Assembly (NCBI RefSeq): GCF_013307245.1
Contig: NZ_CP028941.1
Coordinates: 186,001 to 250,000, forward strand
Reading direction: 5' to 3'
Origin: Polynucleobacter antarcticus
GTDB lineage: Bacteria > Pseudomonadota > Gammaproteobacteria > Burkholderiales > Burkholderiaceae
Length of the DNA: 64,000 nucleotides
Shown here: piece by piece, positions 27,351-41,101 of the stretch
How the letters are laid out: every line of letters starts with the position of its first letter
Position numbering within the stretch: the stretch's first letter is position 1
The notes under the pieces: generated by a model
What the model saw: the letters and a program-made list of their open reading frames with translations, nothing else
The model's database searches: none
What the model was told of the DNA's origin: nothing
Position numbers and translations under genes: made by a program

Positions 27351-28095
27351 GCATTTCAGGATTCCATAGGCTGTGAACGGTAGAGATCGCTACGATCCCA
27401 GCAGTTTCAGTGCGCAAGATACGTTCACCTAAAGAAACCATTTGGTAGCCTGCCGCTTTTGCTTGGGCCTCCTCAGTCGGTGAGCAGCCCCCTTCTGGGC
27501 CAATCATGATGACTATATTTTGGGGTCGGGTATCTATCAGTGCTGAATACAGGCTTTGAGAGCCATTCGGACTCAAGAGTAGTTTCAGTCCCGTCCTGGG
27601 TTCTATCTGAAGGTAGCTATCAAAAGGCTGGATAGGTTCAACAATAGCGAAAACAGAGCGATCACATTGCTCACAGGCGGCCTGAACAATACCTTTCCAA
27701 TGCAAAAGTCGTTTTTGAGCCCGTTCTTGGTCACTTGAGCGGGTTAATTTAAGTACAGAGCGCTCACATTGCAGCGGGTAGATAGTCTGGACCCCAATTT
27801 CTACTGCTTTTTCAATGATCCAGTCCATCTTGTCCCCGCCAGCCAGTCCTTGGGCCAAGGTAATGGCATAGGGGCTCTCTCGGCCAATATCCAGATGAAT
27901 CTCGCTCAGCTCTGCCTCGCCGGACTTATTGCCCAGTGAAAGCAGTTTTGCATGGGCTACCTGACCCTTTCCATCAAATATCGGGAAGGATTCACCCACC
28001 TCAATGCGACGTACACGCAAGTGATGGGCGAGCTCAGGGGTCAGCGGCGTTGGGTTTTGGATTTCCCATGGCCCGGGAAGATAAAATTGAGGCAT
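27334..28095 (-). CDS. rsmE: 16S rRNA m3U1498 methyltransferase
   Basis: SPOUT-family methyltransferase acting on 16S rRNA. The 253-residue protein has an N-terminal PUA-like domain (HHLRVRRIEVGE...FDGKGQ), EKAVEIGVQTIYPLQCERS, and the C-terminal knot with MIGPEGGCSPTEEAQA and LGERILRTETAGIVAI. These are family signatures. It is convergent with the barstar-like gene and divergent from tkt, with 44 bp between the starts. Confidence 0.95.
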   Translation of the reverse strand: MPQFYLPGPWEIQNPTPLTPELAHHLRVRRIEVGESFPIFDGKGQVAHAKLLSLGNKSGEAELSEIHLDIGRESPYAITLAQGLAGGDKMDWIIEKAVEIGVQTIYPLQCERSVLKLTRSSDQERAQKRLLHWKGIVQAACEQCDRSVFAIVEPIQPFDSYLQIEPRTGLKLLLSPNGSQSLYSALIDTRPQNIVIMIGPEGGCSPTEEAQAKAAGYQMVSLGERILRTETAGIVAISTVHSLWNPEMQNRLK

Positions 28096-28139
28096 TACTG
28101 CAATATAGCTAATTTATTTTCTTCGAGACCAATTTTACG

Positions 28140-30143
28140 ATGTCAAACCTTCAAATTCGTATGGCCAATGCCATCCGCGCTTTATCCATGGATGCAGTAC
28201 AGCAGGCTAATTCTGGCCATCCGGGCATGCCTATGGGTATGGCGGATATCGCAGTAGGTCTTTGGAACGAACACTTACAACACAATCCTACAGATCCACA
28301 TTGGATGAATCGCGATCGTTTTGTTTTATCCAATGGCCATGGGTCCATGTTGCTCTATTCCTTATTGCATTTGACTGGCTATGACCTACCGATTGATGAG
28401 TTAAAAAATTTCCGTCAACTCCATAGTAAAACCCCTGGGCATCCGGAGTATGGAATTACTGCTGGTGTAGAAACTACTACCGGCCCTTTGGGTCAAGGTA
28501 TTGCTAACGCGGTTGGAATGGCTTTAGCTGAAAAGTTACTTGCAGAAGAATTTAATCGCCCAGGACATCAGATTGTTAACCACCACACCTATGCTTTTTT
28601 AGGCGATGGTTGTTTGATGGAAGGAATTAGTCATGAAGTGTGTTCTCTAGCTGGGACCTTGCAACTCAATAAATTGATTGCACTTTGGGATGACAATGGC
28701 ATTTCAATTGACGGCAAAGTAGTTTCTTGGTTTAACGAAGATACGCCTAAGCGTTTTGAAGCATACAACTGGAATGTGATTCGTGATGTCGATGGCCATG
28801 ATACGGAGGCAGTTTCCCATGCGATTACACAGGCTAAGAAAAGTGACAAGCCCACATTGATTTGCTGTAACACCGCGATTGGAAAAGGTTCGCCGAATAT
28901 GGCGGGTAGCGATAAGGTGCATGGTTCACCATTGGGCGCCGCTGAGATTGCTGCAACCCGTATTGAAATGAACTGGCCCTATGCACCGTTTGAGATTCCG
29001 AATGATATTTATGCAGCATGGGATTTTAAAAAGCGGGGTGAAGCTGCCGAGCATGCATGGAACAAAGAATTTCAAGCCTATAAAAATAAGTACCCTGAAT
29101 TCGCTGCTGAATTACAGCGACGTATGCAAGGGGACTTGTCGAAAGATTTTGCGTCGACTTTAGAGACTTATATAAAGACCTGCCAATCAAAAGCAGAAAC
29201 AATAGCGACACGCAAGGCCAGTCAAAATGCAATTGAAGCATTAGCACCTGTCGTACCAGAATTTATGGGTGGATCTGCTGATTTAACCGGCTCTAATCTC
29301 ACCAACTGGAGCGCTTGCAAACCCGTACGTGCTCAGCAATGGGGCAACCACATTAATTATGGTGTACGTGAGTTCGGTATGAGCGCCATCATGAATGGCA
29401 TCGCTTTACATGGTGGCTACATTCCATTTGGAGGCACCTTTTTAACCTTCTCAGATTACAGTCGCAATGCCTTGCGGATGGCAGCATTAATGAAACTGCG
29501 CAGTATCTTTGTCTTTACTCATGACTCTATTGGATTGGGTGAGGATGGCCCAACCCATCAGTCGGTTGAGCAGGTGGCGAGTTTGCGTCTGATCCCAAAT
29601 TTAATGGTGTGGCGTCCTTGTGATACGACTGAAAGTGCAGTGGCTTGGGGTGCTGCAGTAGAGCGCAAACAGGGTCCGAGCGCCTTGATTTTTAGCCGAC
29701 AAAATTGCCCATTTGTATCTCGTAGTAGTCAGCAGATAAAAGATATTTCAAGAGGTGGATACGTTTTGCGCGATGCCCCTAAAAAGAAAATAGATGCAGT
29801 CATCATCGCTACTGGCTCTGAGATTGCATTGGCCTTACAAACGGCTGAATGCTTAGAAAAAGAGAGTGCAGGTAAGCTCGGTATTCGAGTCGTATCGATT
29901 CCTTCGACTTCAGTATTTGATCAACAAGACACTGCCTATAAAGCAAAGGTATTGCCTGCGAATATTCCACGAATTGCAGTAGAAGCTGGGGTAAGTGATT
30001 ATTGGTGGAAGTATGGTTGTGCAGCTGTGCATGGTGTAGATACCTTCGGTGAGTCAGCACCTGCACCACAGCTTTACGAATACTTTGGGTTAACAGTGGA
30101 TCAGATCGCAAAAACAGTGAAACAATGTATCGGGAAAAAATAA
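28140..30143 (+). CDS. tkt: Transketolase
   Basis: Thiamine-diphosphate enzyme moving two-carbon units in the pentose phosphate and Calvin routes. The 667-residue protein has [32 protein letters not shown], the TPP motif [18 protein letters not shown] and, in the pyrimidine domain, [18 protein letters not shown]. Length and motifs are normal. It is followed 54 bp later by gap; the pair is a common beta-proteobacterial arrangement for central carbon flow. Confidence 0.97.
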   Translation: MSNLQIRMANAIRALSMDAVQQANSGHPGMPMGMADIAVGLWNEHLQHNPTDPHWMNRDRFVLSNGHGSMLLYSLLHLTGYDLPIDELKNFRQLHSKTPGHPEYGITAGVETTTGPLGQGIANAVGMALAEKLLAEEFNRPGHQIVNHHTYAFLGDGCLMEGISHEVCSLAGTLQLNKLIALWDDNGISIDGKVVSWFNEDTPKRFEAYNWNVIRDVDGHDTEAVSHAITQAKKSDKPTLICCNTAIGKGSPNMAGSDKVHGSPLGAAEIAATRIEMNWPYAPFEIPNDIYAAWDFKKRGEAAEHAWNKEFQAYKNKYPEFAAELQRRMQGDLSKDFASTLETYIKTCQSKAETIATRKASQNAIEALAPVVPEFMGGSADLTGSNLTNWSACKPVRAQQWGNHINYGVREFGMSAIMNGIALHGGYIPFGGTFLTFSDYSRNALRMAALMKLRSIFVFTHDSIGLGEDGPTHQSVEQVASLRLIPNLMVWRPCDTTESAVAWGAAVERKQGPSALIFSRQNCPFVSRSSQQIKDISRGGYVLRDAPKKKIDAVIIATGSEIALALQTAECLEKESAGKLGIRVVSIPSTSVFDQQDTAYKAKVLPANIPRIAVEAGVSDYWWKYGCAAVHGVDTFGESAPAPQLYEYFGLTVDQIAKTVKQCIGKK

Positions 30144-30197
30144 AAAATTAAGAAATAATTTTCTGTTAAAGAATTTAATATTGGCAAGGGAAATAGA

Positions 30198-31226
30198 ATG
30201 ACAATTCGGGTCGCAATTAATGGTTATGGTCGCATTGGGCGCATGGTTTTGCGTGCTTTATATGAAGATCAAGTCGATGGCAAGCCAAGGCGTGACATTA
30301 AGATCGTCGCGATTAATGCGATGGGCGATATAGATATCAATGCTCACTTAACCCAATATGATTCTGCGCATGGCCGTTTCCCTGCGGAAGTAAAAGTGGA
30401 TGGCGATTGCATGGTGGTTAATGGGGATCGTATTAAGATGTTTTCGACACGTAATCCCTTAGAAACACCATGGGGAGAATTGGGTGTCGATTTGGTTTTG
30501 GAGTGTTCTGGTAAGTTCACTTCTAAAGAAAAAGCCATGGTGCATATCTCCCAGGGCGCCAAGAAGGTACTCATCTCTGCGCCTGGAGATAAAGATGTGG
30601 ATGCCACCATCGTCTATGGTGTTAATCAGCAAGTTCTCAAGTCAAGTGACATCGTGGTCTCTAATGCAAGTTGTACTACCAACTGCTTAGCGCCATTAGT
30701 AAAGCCCTTGCTAGAGAAAATTGGCATCGAGTCTGGTTTGATGACCACCATTCATGCTTTTACTAATGATCAAGTATTAACCGATGTGTATCACAGCGAT
30801 AAGCGGCGTGCGCGTTCTGCAGTGAGCAGTATGATTCCCACCAAGACCGGTGCTGCCAAAGCAGTGGGTTTAGTATTGCCGGCCTTAGCAGGGCGTTTTG
30901 ATGGCTTTGCCATGCGCGTCCCTGTCATTAACGTTTCCGTGGTGGACCTAACGTTTGCTGCCAGTCGCGCCACTAGTGTGGATGAGGTGAATACGATCTT
31001 GAAGGCTGCCAGCGAAGGGGAGTTGAAGGGTATTTTGGGCTTTAATACCTTGCCACTCGTCTCTATCGACTTTAATCATGATCCCCGTCCTAGTATTTAC
31101 GATGCATCCCAAACCCGTGTTTCAGCAGATGGCAAGCTCGTTAAGGTATTGGCTTGGTATGACAATGAATGGGGTTATTCCGTTCAAATGCTCAATGCTG
31201 CACAGGCGTTGATGGCAGTGAAGTAA
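30198..31226 (+). CDS. gap: Glyceraldehyde-3-phosphate dehydrogenase, type I
   Basis: Glycolytic and gluconeogenic oxidoreductase. The 342 residues show [15 protein letters not shown] for NAD binding, the catalytic Cys159 in [12 protein letters not shown], the catalytic His in [10 protein letters not shown], and the C-terminal [10 protein letters not shown] few extra residues ([10 protein letters not shown]) lie after the first helix. Erythrose-4-phosphate dehydrogenase is the closest alternative, but the tkt neighbour and the sequence fit gap. A strong terminator follows. Confidence 0.95.
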   Translation: MTIRVAINGYGRIGRMVLRALYEDQVDGKPRRDIKIVAINAMGDIDINAHLTQYDSAHGRFPAEVKVDGDCMVVNGDRIKMFSTRNPLETPWGELGVDLVLECSGKFTSKEKAMVHISQGAKKVLISAPGDKDVDATIVYGVNQQVLKSSDIVVSNASCTTNCLAPLVKPLLEKIGIESGLMTTIHAFTNDQVLTDVYHSDKRRARSAVSSMIPTKTGAAKAVGLVLPALAGRFDGFAMRVPVINVSVVDLTFAASRATSVDEVNTILKAASEGELKGILGFNTLPLVSIDFNHDPRPSIYDASQTRVSADGKLVKVLAWYDNEWGYSVQMLNAAQALMAVK

Positions 31227-31279
31227 CGATTTTTTAGTAGACTTATTGCTTGCTGTCGTTAAAAACGAGTTTTATATGC

Positions 31280-31307
31280 AAAAAAGACCTTAATTTAGGT
31301 CTTTTTT
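31280..31307. terminator. Bidirectional terminator between gap and fur
   Basis: AAAAAAGACCT pairs with AGGTCTTTTTT around TAATTT, so both strands carry a T-run. It sits between the convergent gap and fur genes. Confidence 0.88.
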
Positions 31308-31403
31308 CATTATCTTGGCTTATCTTTCAGAAAATACTATCTCAGCCACTCCGCTTTGGTAGCTTATGAAGCTTTCTGTTTATTGCGGCAATTCTTTTTT
31401 TGG

Positions 31404-31826
31404 TCAGTGGCCATACATAGCCAAAGCATGTTCCTGAAGCTTAAAACCGAGGTTTTTCGCGATATCACGCTGCCTTTTTTCAATCGCCTCATCTACAAAC
31501 TCCTCTACATGCCCGCAATCTAGGCAAACGAGATGGTCGTGATGCTGTCCCTCATTTAACTCATAGATTGCTCTACTATCGCCTTTACTAGACTCAAAAT
31601 GGCTACGCAATAAGAGCCCCGCTTGTTCAAACTGGGTGAGAACCCGATATACAGTGGCTAAACCAATTTCTTTATCCTCCTGAGCTAATGCCATGAAGAC
31701 ATCTTCAGCGCTAAAGTGGGTGCCCCCATTTTGATGAAAAAAGTCGAGTATTTTGATGCGTGGCCCGGTAGCTTTTAGGCCAATATCACGTAAATCTGCA
31801 GGAGTAGGGTTTTGGTTCTTATTCAT
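31404..31826 (-). CDS. fur: Ferric uptake regulator Fur
   Basis: Metal-responsive repressor. From ATG 31826 the protein is 140 residues: N-terminal [19 protein letters not shown], recognition-helix region [19 protein letters not shown], and the dimer domain with [16 protein letters not shown] (metal-binding His and CxxC). I prefer ATG 31826 to the upstream start at 31871 because Fur proteins begin close to this point and the longer form would overlap bamE. It is divergent from bamE with 43 bp between the starts, a conserved proteobacterial pairing. Confidence 0.95.
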   Translation of the reverse strand: MNKNQNPTPADLRDIGLKATGPRIKILDFFHQNGGTHFSAEDVFMALAQEDKEIGLATVYRVLTQFEQAGLLLRSHFESSKGDSRAIYELNEGQHHDHLVCLDCGHVEEFVDEAIEKRQRDIAKNLGFKLQEHALAMYGH

Positions 31827-31869
31827 GGGTTTGAGAGCTAAAATCAATGTCTTAATGATACGGCCTGCC

Positions 31870-32487
31870 ATGCAAAATTGTCTTCAACTTTTTAGTCGTT
31901 TTTTGAGCTCCTTTTCAGGTGTTTTTGCCCTATTACGTTCGGGTCTTGTCATCGCTGTGATTGGAGGCACTTTTGTCATCACGGGATGTACGAGTGCGGT
32001 AGACGATACGCAACGTGCTTTTATGAATAAAGTATTTAGGCCCTACGTTCCAGACGTGGTGCAGGGCAACTTTATATCTAGCGAGCAATACGCTAAGTTA
32101 CAAGTGGGTATGAGTCGTGAACAGGTACGTCAGATTTTAGGTACTCCATTATTGGCTAGTTACTTTCATGTCAATCGCTGGGATTATATTTTTGAATTTA
32201 AGCGCGCTTCACAGGTGATGGGTTCGGAGCGTCGTGTCACTGTATTTTTTGATGGCGATAAGTTGGTCAAGTTTCAAGGTGATGCCTTACCAACCGAAAT
32301 CGAGCTGGTTGCAGAGATTGATAACTATGCCAAAACAAAGCGCTCTTTTTGGGACGTGATGACGGGGTCTAACAAACCTCCTGTAACAAAGCCTTTGCAA
32401 AGCCCAGAGCTACTGGTGCCTAGTCCAACGAATAACTTACCTGCAGGGGCACCGTCCCCGATAGGTGGGGCTGTCAATACTAAGTAA
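31870..32487 (+). CDS. bamE: Outer membrane assembly lipoprotein BamE (SmpA/OmlA family)
   Basis: Accessory lipoprotein of the BAM complex, which inserts beta-barrel proteins in the outer membrane. From ATG 31870 there is a long signal peptide ending in a VITGC lipobox (Cys40). The SmpA fold follows with [22 protein letters not shown] and [11 protein letters not shown], and a proline-rich C-terminal tail. The signal peptide is unusually long (39 residues). It is divergent from fur and upstream of dapB. Confidence 0.93.
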   Translation: MQNCLQLFSRFLSSFSGVFALLRSGLVIAVIGGTFVITGCTSAVDDTQRAFMNKVFRPYVPDVVQGNFISSEQYAKLQVGMSREQVRQILGTPLLASYFHVNRWDYIFEFKRASQVMGSERRVTVFFDGDKLVKFQGDALPTEIELVAEIDNYAKTKRSFWDVMTGSNKPPVTKPLQSPELLVPSPTNNLPAGAPSPIGGAVNTK

Positions 32488-32567
32488 ATCTGGTCGCTAT
32501 TACAAGAATGAGTGACCTTGCTTGTCTCGAGTCCGTTAGAGTTTCTAGATTTTTTAAATAAGAAGTG

Positions 32568-33386
32568 ATGAATCAAATGATGAAAATCGCAATTGCCGGT
32601 GCTACTGGCCGAATGGGAAAAATGTTGATTGAGGCTGTGTTGAGCAGCCCAGATACTCAATTGGTTGGAGCTTTGGAGCATGACGCCTGTCCGCAGCTAG
32701 GTGAAGATGCCGGTGCATTTTTGGGCAAGAAGACCGGCGTTGCTATTACTGCTGATATTACAAAGGCATTAACAGATGCAGAATTTTTAATCGACTTTAC
32801 TCGGCCAGAAGGAACCATGGCGCACTTAGCGCTTGCGCAAAAGACGGGTAGCAAAATGATTATTGGTACAACGGGCCTGAATACAGAGCAAATTAATAGT
32901 CTGAAAAAAGCTTCAGCGAATTTGGCAATCGTTTTTGCGCCCAATATGAGTATTGGTGTGAATGCGACGTTTAAGTTGCTCGAGATCGCCGCTAAGATGC
33001 TGAACCAAGGCTACGATATTGAAATTATTGAGGCGCATCATCGCCATAAGGTTGATGCGCCGTCAGGCACGGCATTGAAGATGGGTGAAGTCATTGCAGA
33101 TGCCATGGGTGAGAACTTAGATGATGTGGCGGTCTATGCTCGCGAAGGACATACTGGCGAACGCAAAGCGGGTTCGATTGGTTTTGCAACGATTCGTGGT
33201 GGCGATATTGTGGGTGACCATACGGTCTTATTTGCAGGCGATGGCGAACGTATTGAAATTAGTCACAAGTCCTCTAGTCGTCAGTCGTATGCTCAAGGCG
33301 CCTTACGTGCAGTACGTTTTTTACAAACTCAGAATGCTGGTCTTTACGATATGCAAGATGTTCTGGGTTTGCGTCAGCACTCTTGA
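32568..33386 (+). CDS. dapB: 4-hydroxy-tetrahydrodipicolinate reductase
   Basis: Lysine and meso-diaminopimelate pathway. The protein begins [18 protein letters not shown] (NAD(P)H loop) and has the catalytic block [17 protein letters not shown]. About 272 residues, normal for DapB. ATGs at 32568, 32577 and 32580 and a GTG at 32565 all fit; family N-termini favour 32577 or 32580, while an AAGAAG at 32560 gives no clear choice. leuS follows 67 bp later. Confidence 0.95.
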   Translation: MNQMMKIAIAGATGRMGKMLIEAVLSSPDTQLVGALEHDACPQLGEDAGAFLGKKTGVAITADITKALTDAEFLIDFTRPEGTMAHLALAQKTGSKMIIGTTGLNTEQINSLKKASANLAIVFAPNMSIGVNATFKLLEIAAKMLNQGYDIEIIEAHHRHKVDAPSGTALKMGEVIADAMGENLDDVAVYAREGHTGERKAGSIGFATIRGGDIVGDHTVLFAGDGERIEISHKSSSRQSYAQGALRAVRFLQTQNAGLYDMQDVLGLRQHS

Positions 33387-33453
33387 GCTGGGAAGCCAGG
33401 TAGCTCAATTAAAAAATTTAGTAAGTCAGAATAGAAGAAAAGAGTCGCATTGA

Positions 33454-36123
<2,670 letters not shown>

Positions 36124-36157
36124 ATGACGCGAACTATTTTTAATAGAAACTAAAGAC

Positions 36158-36685
36158 ATGAGCGTAAATCAACTTCGACGAACTCTGCTTGGTGGGCTAA
36201 TCTTGGCTCCGGTCAGTGGTTTGCTGGCGTGTGGGTTTCGTCTGCGGGGGATGGTAGATTTACCTTACAAAGTGCTTGCCATTACTGGCAGTCCATCACC
36301 TCCCTTACGAGCTGATCTGCAAACGGTCATCCTGACAGGAACCAATGCAAAGGTAGCCATTAACCCGAAGGATGCCGATCTTATTTTAGATATCACGAGT
36401 GATTTAAGTAATCGAGAGATATTGGCCTACAACTCAAATGGTCAAGTATCTGCCTATCGCTTAAACATTCGGGTTGGATTTAGGGCGTATGACAATAGTG
36501 GTGCAGATATTGTCCCTGACGCTGAAATTTATGTCACTAGAGATATGGATTTCTCGGTATCTACAGTATTAGCCTCTGATGCACAGATGCAGCAATTTTT
36601 TACCTCGATGCGAAGAGATCTCTCAGTGCAAATTTTGCGCCGAGTTGCTGCAGCTGCTAAATCTCCTCAATCCAGAAGTTTTTAA
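36158..36685 (+). CDS. lptE: LPS-assembly lipoprotein LptE
   Basis: Partner of LptD in placing lipopolysaccharide in the outer membrane. The 175-residue protein has a signal peptide ending in the lipobox LLAC (Cys25), followed directly by GFRLRG, the typical LptE start, and a short alpha/beta domain. The signal contains a twin Arg (LRRTLLGG), but the lipobox fits the ordinary Sec route. It lies between leuS and holA, where lptE (rlpB) is expected. Confidence 0.92.
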   Translation: MSVNQLRRTLLGGLILAPVSGLLACGFRLRGMVDLPYKVLAITGSPSPPLRADLQTVILTGTNAKVAINPKDADLILDITSDLSNREILAYNSNGQVSAYRLNIRVGFRAYDNSGADIVPDAEIYVTRDMDFSVSTVLASDAQMQQFFTSMRRDLSVQILRRVAAAAKSPQSRSF

Positions 36686-36704
36686 AGTATGAATATGAAC
36701 CAGC

Positions 36705-37766
36705 ATGGTTAAGAGCGATGCACTACAGGTTCATTTAAAGTCCTTGCACTCTGCGGCAGCGTTAAAGCCGCTCTATGTTTTTAGTGGGGATGAGCCGCTA
36801 TTAATGATGGAGGCGATGGACCAACTGCGTGCTACCGCCAAAACCATGGGATTTACAGAACGAGAAGTGTTACTACAAGAGCGTGGCTTTGACTGGAGCG
36901 CTCTATTAAGTAGTGGGCAAACCATGTCTCTCTTTGGCGATAAGCGTTGGGTGGAGTTGCGCATTCCAACGGGTAAGCCTGGTCGTGACGGTGCGGATGC
37001 TTTAAAGCAATTTGCTGCCCAAATTGAATCTCAAGATATTGGTCAAGACGGCCCAGATACGATTGTTTGCATTATTTTGCCAAAACTGGACGGTAAGACT
37101 AAAACGTCTGGCTGGTTTATCGCCTTAGATGAGGCTGGAATGGCAATACAGTTAGATTCATTAGATCGGACTCAACTCCCGCAATGGATTGCAGGACGCC
37201 TCAAAAAGCAAGGTCAAGAAGTGGAGTCTGGACCTAATGGGCACCGCGCCTTAAGTTTCATTTCCGAACAGGTTGAAGGAAATTTGATTGCTGCCCATCA
37301 AGAGATTCAGAAGTTAGGTTTATTGCATCCTAGTGGCGTTCTGACGGAGGAGCAAATTCGTTCTGCCATATTAAAGGTTGCTCGTTATAACGTTTTTGAG
37401 CTCACTGAGGCGATGTTGGCAGGCGATCTTCCCCGTTTAAATAGAATGTTGGATGGTTTAAAAGGCGAGGGCGAGCCACTCGTTTTAATTTTATGGAGCG
37501 TTACTGAAGAGCTTCGGATACTATCGAAGCTGAAGGTAGCAAGTGATGCAGGTGAGTCATTGCAGCAGTTAATGCGTGCTAATCGCATTTGGGGTAACAA
37601 GGAGCGTCTTTATCCGATGGCTTTAAAAAGAGTTCAACCTTTGAAGTTACGCAGAGCCATCCAACTTGCTGCAGGATTAGATCGCCAAGCAAAAGGTTTG
37701 TATGCAGCAGAATTACCAGCCAATCCTTGGGATGGCTTGCGCTTGGTTGGCAATCTGTTGCGCTAG
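36705..37766 (+). CDS. holA: DNA polymerase III subunit delta
   Basis: Clamp-loader subunit that opens the beta clamp. The 353-residue protein fits HolA: LKPLYVFSGDEPLLMMEAMDQLR at the N-terminus, a degenerate AAA+ domain and a C-terminal helical collar domain (RNVFELTEAML-like region, then DGLRLVGNLLR). It follows lptE by 19 bp and should be co-transcribed. Confidence 0.94.
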   Translation: MVKSDALQVHLKSLHSAAALKPLYVFSGDEPLLMMEAMDQLRATAKTMGFTEREVLLQERGFDWSALLSSGQTMSLFGDKRWVELRIPTGKPGRDGADALKQFAAQIESQDIGQDGPDTIVCIILPKLDGKTKTSGWFIALDEAGMAIQLDSLDRTQLPQWIAGRLKKQGQEVESGPNGHRALSFISEQVEGNLIAAHQEIQKLGLLHPSGVLTEEQIRSAILKVARYNVFELTEAMLAGDLPRLNRMLDGLKGEGEPLVLILWSVTEELRILSKLKVASDAGESLQQLMRANRIWGNKERLYPMALKRVQPLKLRRAIQLAAGLDRQAKGLYAAELPANPWDGLRLVGNLLR

Positions 37767-37836
37767 TCAAGGGTAATGTATTGAGGACGATTAGTAGTAA
37801 CGATTAATTGATGATGATGAAATAGTGAATTAAAGA

Positions 37837-39114
37837 ATGAGCAATGAAATAAAACAAATGATGCTGAATATCGGTCAGCGTGCACGCCAAGCATCGCGTG
37901 CCATGGCGCGCGCATCTAGCGAGCAAAAAGACCAGGCCTTGCTTCATATTGCCAAGTTGATTCGTGAGAAGGCGAACGAGATTCAGCGGGTGAATCAACT
38001 CGATGTCGAGCGAGCAACATTAAAAGGTCAAGATGCCGCCTTTATTGATCGTCTCACCATGACCCCAAAGACCATTGAATCCATGGCTTTAGGCTTAGAG
38101 CAAATAGTTTCCTTAGAGGACCCTATCGGAAAAATGACTGCCTTACAAAAGCAGGCATCCGGTATTGAGTTGGGGCAAATGCGCGTTCCACTGGGTGTGA
38201 TCGGGATTATTTATGAGTCACGCCCTAATGTCACGATTGATGCTGCGGCACTCTGCCTTAAGTCAGGTAATGCTGTTATTTTGCGGGGCGGCTCGGAGGC
38301 GATTGATTCCAATACCTTGTTGGCGCAACTGATTCAGGCTGGCTTAGATGCTGCTCAATTGCCAATGGATGCGGTGCAGGTCGTCACTACGACTGATCGT
38401 AGTGCTGTAGGGGAGATGATCACCATGACGGAATATATCGATGTGATTGTTCCTCGTGGCGGTAAGAGCTTGATTGCGCGCTTGATGGCTGAGGCACGCG
38501 TACCGATGATTAAACATTTAGATGGCATCTGTCACACCTACATTGATGCTGATGCGGATATTGCGATGGCTATTAAGGTGTGTGATAACGCGAAGACTCA
38601 GCGTTATGCACCTTGTAATGCGATGGAGACATTATTGGTCAACCAGGCAATTGCACAACAAGTACTACCTACTTTATGCAAGATCTATCAAGACAAGGGT
38701 GTTGAGTTGCGTGTCGATGCTCTGACACGAAAAGCCTTAGAAGAAAATGGGTTTGAGGGTTTAGTGGATGCGACTGAAGAAGACTGGCAGACTGAATATT
38801 TAGCCCCTATTTTATCGATTAAAACAGTCGCTAATATGGATGAAGCCATGAGTCATATTGAGCAATACGGTAGTAAGCATACCGATGCCATCATCACCAA
38901 TAATCAAGCGCAAGCGAATCGTTTTTTACGTGAAGTAGATAGTGCCAGCGTGATGGTCAATGCAAGTACCCGCTTTGCAGATGGGTTTGAATATGGCCTT
39001 GGTGCTGAAATCGGGATTTCCAATGACAAACTCCATGCGCGTGGTCCTGTAGGCCTCGATGGCTTAACCTCTTTGAAATATATCGTCATGGGTCATGGCG
39101 AGATTCGTAGCTAA
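37837..39114 (+). CDS. proA: Gamma-glutamyl phosphate reductase
   Basis: Second step of proline synthesis. The 425-residue aldehyde dehydrogenase-fold enzyme shows [48 protein letters not shown] and the catalytic Cys in [12 protein letters not shown], and ends [16 protein letters not shown]. Length is normal. It is preceded by holA and followed 22 bp later by the hemJ-like gene. Confidence 0.97.
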   Translation: MSNEIKQMMLNIGQRARQASRAMARASSEQKDQALLHIAKLIREKANEIQRVNQLDVERATLKGQDAAFIDRLTMTPKTIESMALGLEQIVSLEDPIGKMTALQKQASGIELGQMRVPLGVIGIIYESRPNVTIDAAALCLKSGNAVILRGGSEAIDSNTLLAQLIQAGLDAAQLPMDAVQVVTTTDRSAVGEMITMTEYIDVIVPRGGKSLIARLMAEARVPMIKHLDGICHTYIDADADIAMAIKVCDNAKTQRYAPCNAMETLLVNQAIAQQVLPTLCKIYQDKGVELRVDALTRKALEENGFEGLVDATEEDWQTEYLAPILSIKTVANMDEAMSHIEQYGSKHTDAIITNNQAQANRFLREVDSASVMVNASTRFADGFEYGLGAEIGISNDKLHARGPVGLDGLTSLKYIVMGHGEIRS

Positions 39115-39136
39115 TTCATTTAATAAAGGATTGATC

Positions 39137-39562
39137 GTGGGAAATGCTTATCTTTGGACTAAGACACTACATATTGTCTTAATTACCTCGTGGTTTGCGG
39201 GCTTGTTTTATCTGCCAAGAATTTTCGTTAACTTAGCAGATGAAAAAAATCCGGAAGTATATGCGCGGCTCTTAGGTATGGCGGATCGACTCTTTCGGTT
39301 TATGACCATCTTGGCAATACCCGCTGTGATTTTGGGGATTGCACTCTGGATGCATTTTAAGATTGGCCGTGGTGAAGTTTGGATGCATGCGAAGTTATTC
39401 TTTGTGATTCTATTGATTGGGTATCACCATGCTTGCTGGGGCATGCTTAAGAAGTTTCGTAAATCCATCAATACGCATTCAGGTGTCTGGTACCGTTGGT
39501 TTAATGAAGTCCCTGTAGTTCTATTATTGATTGTGGTTGCTTTAGTCGTCATTAAGCCTTAA
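39137..39562 (+). CDS. hemJ: HemJ/CopD-like membrane protein (probable protoporphyrinogen oxidase HemJ)
   Basis: A membrane protein of 141 residues with four hydrophobic segments: AYLWTKTLHIVLITSWFAGLFYLPRIFV, then FRFMTILAIPAVILGIALW, HAKLFFVILLIGYHHACWG and VVLLLIVVALVVI. The conserved His of KTLH and the RIFV stretch match HemJ (UPF0093), which oxidises protoporphyrinogen IX in heme synthesis. Some databases label it CopD family. GTG 39137 is chosen because AAAGGA (39125-39130) is well placed and this avoids overlap with proA; the longer frame begins at 39095. hemL lies close by. Confidence 0.82.
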   Translation: MGNAYLWTKTLHIVLITSWFAGLFYLPRIFVNLADEKNPEVYARLLGMADRLFRFMTILAIPAVILGIALWMHFKIGRGEVWMHAKLFFVILLIGYHHACWGMLKKFRKSINTHSGVWYRWFNEVPVVLLLIVVALVVIKP

Positions 39563-39612
39563 TGAATTCTTTACCGTATTTTGTTCTATTCCTTTTTTAG
39601 ATTGCTAGTCCC

Positions 39613-41043
39613 ATGAGATTTTTTGTTGTTTGTCCAGGTGGACTAGAGCTAGCTCTTGCACAAGAGCTAGCGAGCATTGCGCAGCGTGCGGATTCTAAGG
39701 CTTTAGGGGCTTGGGTGATTGATCCTACTCCTACGAGTCCTACTGGTGGGGTAGGCTTAGCTGCACCACTTTCTGCTGCCATGGCTTTGAATTTACATTC
39801 TCGTATAGCTAGCCGAGTGTTGTTGCAGATGGCAGAGTCAGCTTATCGTCAGGAAGATGACTTGTACAAATTGGCTAGTGGCTTGGCTTGGGAGGAATGG
39901 TTTTCTTCTAAACAGACTTTGCGAGTCGATGTGACGGCACATCGCTCACCCTTAAAAAGTTTAAACTTTGCCACTCTGAAAATTAAAGATGCGATTGTGG
40001 ATCGTTTGCGTGATGTCACAGGAGATCGTCCTAGTATTGATACCGCCTTTCCGGATGTTCGAGTGCAGGCTCATCTGACGGCTACCCATGTGACTATCTA
40101 CTTAGATACTTCAGGCGAGGCTTTATTTAAGCGTGGCTGGCGAGATGAAAAAGGTGATGCCCCTTTAAAAGAAAATTTAGCTGCAGGTATCTTGTCTATT
40201 ACCGGCTGGAAGCCTTCGCAAACTTTATTTGATCCGATGTGCGGTAGCGGTACTTTCTTAATTGAGGCTGCGCAAATCGCTTTGGCTATTCCTCCAGGTG
40301 CAATTCGGGCAGGAATGTATGGTGATGATGCTAAACCTAGTCGACTGGCATATCGTCCTTTAGTCACCTCTGCTCATGGTTTTGGCTTCCAAAGACTGAA
40401 ACCCTTTAGTCAGGCAGCTGAGCAACAGCGGTGGGCTGGATTAAAAGAGGCTGCCCTCAATGAAATGCTGGAAAAACGAAAGCAATTTCCTGATGCACAG
40501 TCTTTAGGAATTAGTGGCGGCGATATTAATGAACGCTTAGTAGCAATGTTTAAAGGTAATTGGCAGCGCGCACAGCTGCCTGGAACTCCTATTACTCGTC
40601 AGATCGATGCCTTGGCCAGCAAGCCGCCGACAGGTGCACCGCATGGTGTGATGTTGCTCAATCCTCCTTATGGCGAGCGCCTAGTAATTAAAGGGGGGCG
40701 AGGTCAGGGATCGGTATCTGATGATGAGGTGGCAGGTACAGAGCAGCCAGAAGATCGCTTTGCCCATAATTTGGAAACGGGTCGTCAAAGTGCTAAACGT
40801 TCTAGTCGTGAATCATTGAAAAAGCTACAGGCACAAGAGGAGCAAGATCCCCATTTTGTCGAGTTTTTAAGGCAATTTGGTCAGCATTTAAAAGACGCTT
40901 ATGGTGGCTGGAATGTGTTTGTGCTGACAGCGGATATGGCGCTGCCAGGACAGCTACGCATCAAGGAATCTAAACGTACGCCTCTATTTAACGGACCGCT
41001 GGAGTGTCGCCTATTTAAGTTCGAGATGCATCAAAAAACATAG
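39613..41043 (+). CDS. rlmL: THUMP-domain 23S rRNA m2G2445-type methyltransferase (RlmL-like)
   Basis: A 476-residue class I SAM methyltransferase with an N-terminal THUMP RNA-binding domain (about 50-160), the SAM motif DPMCGSGTFLIEAAQIAL and catalytic LNPPYGERL. It corresponds to the RlmL half of E. coli RlmKL; no RlmK half is present. After NPPYGERL a polar, low-complexity insert of about 50 residues (GGRGQGSVSDDEV onward) separates it from the C-terminal helices. A perfect 24-bp palindrome lies near the start of the gene (39648-39671). Confidence 0.9.
   Translation: MRFFVVCPGGLELALAQELASIAQRADSKALGAWVIDPTPTSPTGGVGLAAPLSAAMALNLHSRIASRVLLQMAESAYRQEDDLYKLASGLAWEEWFSSKQTLRVDVTAHRSPLKSLNFATLKIKDAIVDRLRDVTGDRPSIDTAFPDVRVQAHLTATHVTIYLDTSGEALFKRGWRDEKGDAPLKENLAAGILSITGWKPSQTLFDPMCGSGTFLIEAAQIALAIPPGAIRAGMYGDDAKPSRLAYRPLVTSAHGFGFQRLKPFSQAAEQQRWAGLKEAALNEMLEKRKQFPDAQSLGISGGDINERLVAMFKGNWQRAQLPGTPITRQIDALASKPPTGAPHGVMLLNPPYGERLVIKGGRGQGSVSDDEVAGTEQPEDRFAHNLETGRQSAKRSSRESLKKLQAQEEQDPHFVEFLRQFGQHLKDAYGGWNVFVLTADMALPGQLRIKESKRTPLFNGPLECRLFKFEMHQKT
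39648..39671 (+). repeat. 24-bp perfect palindrome within the 5' coding region of rlmL
   Basis: GCTAGCTCTTG (39648-39658) and CAAGAGCTAGC (39661-39671) flank CA. As RNA this folds to a 10-bp stem with a GCAC tetraloop, 36-59 nt into the gene. It encodes the in-frame ELALAQELAS. It may slow or tune translation, or be chance. Confidence 0.6.
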
Positions 41044-41101
41044 CCAACTCGATTTAAAATAAATGCCGTGATGATTTAATACTCAAAGAGATGAGATAGC
41101 A

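Noticed and set aside
33387..33453. Possible tRNA gene or T-box leader before leuS
   Set aside because: No cloverleaf, T-loop or T-box sequence; simply a short intergenic gap.
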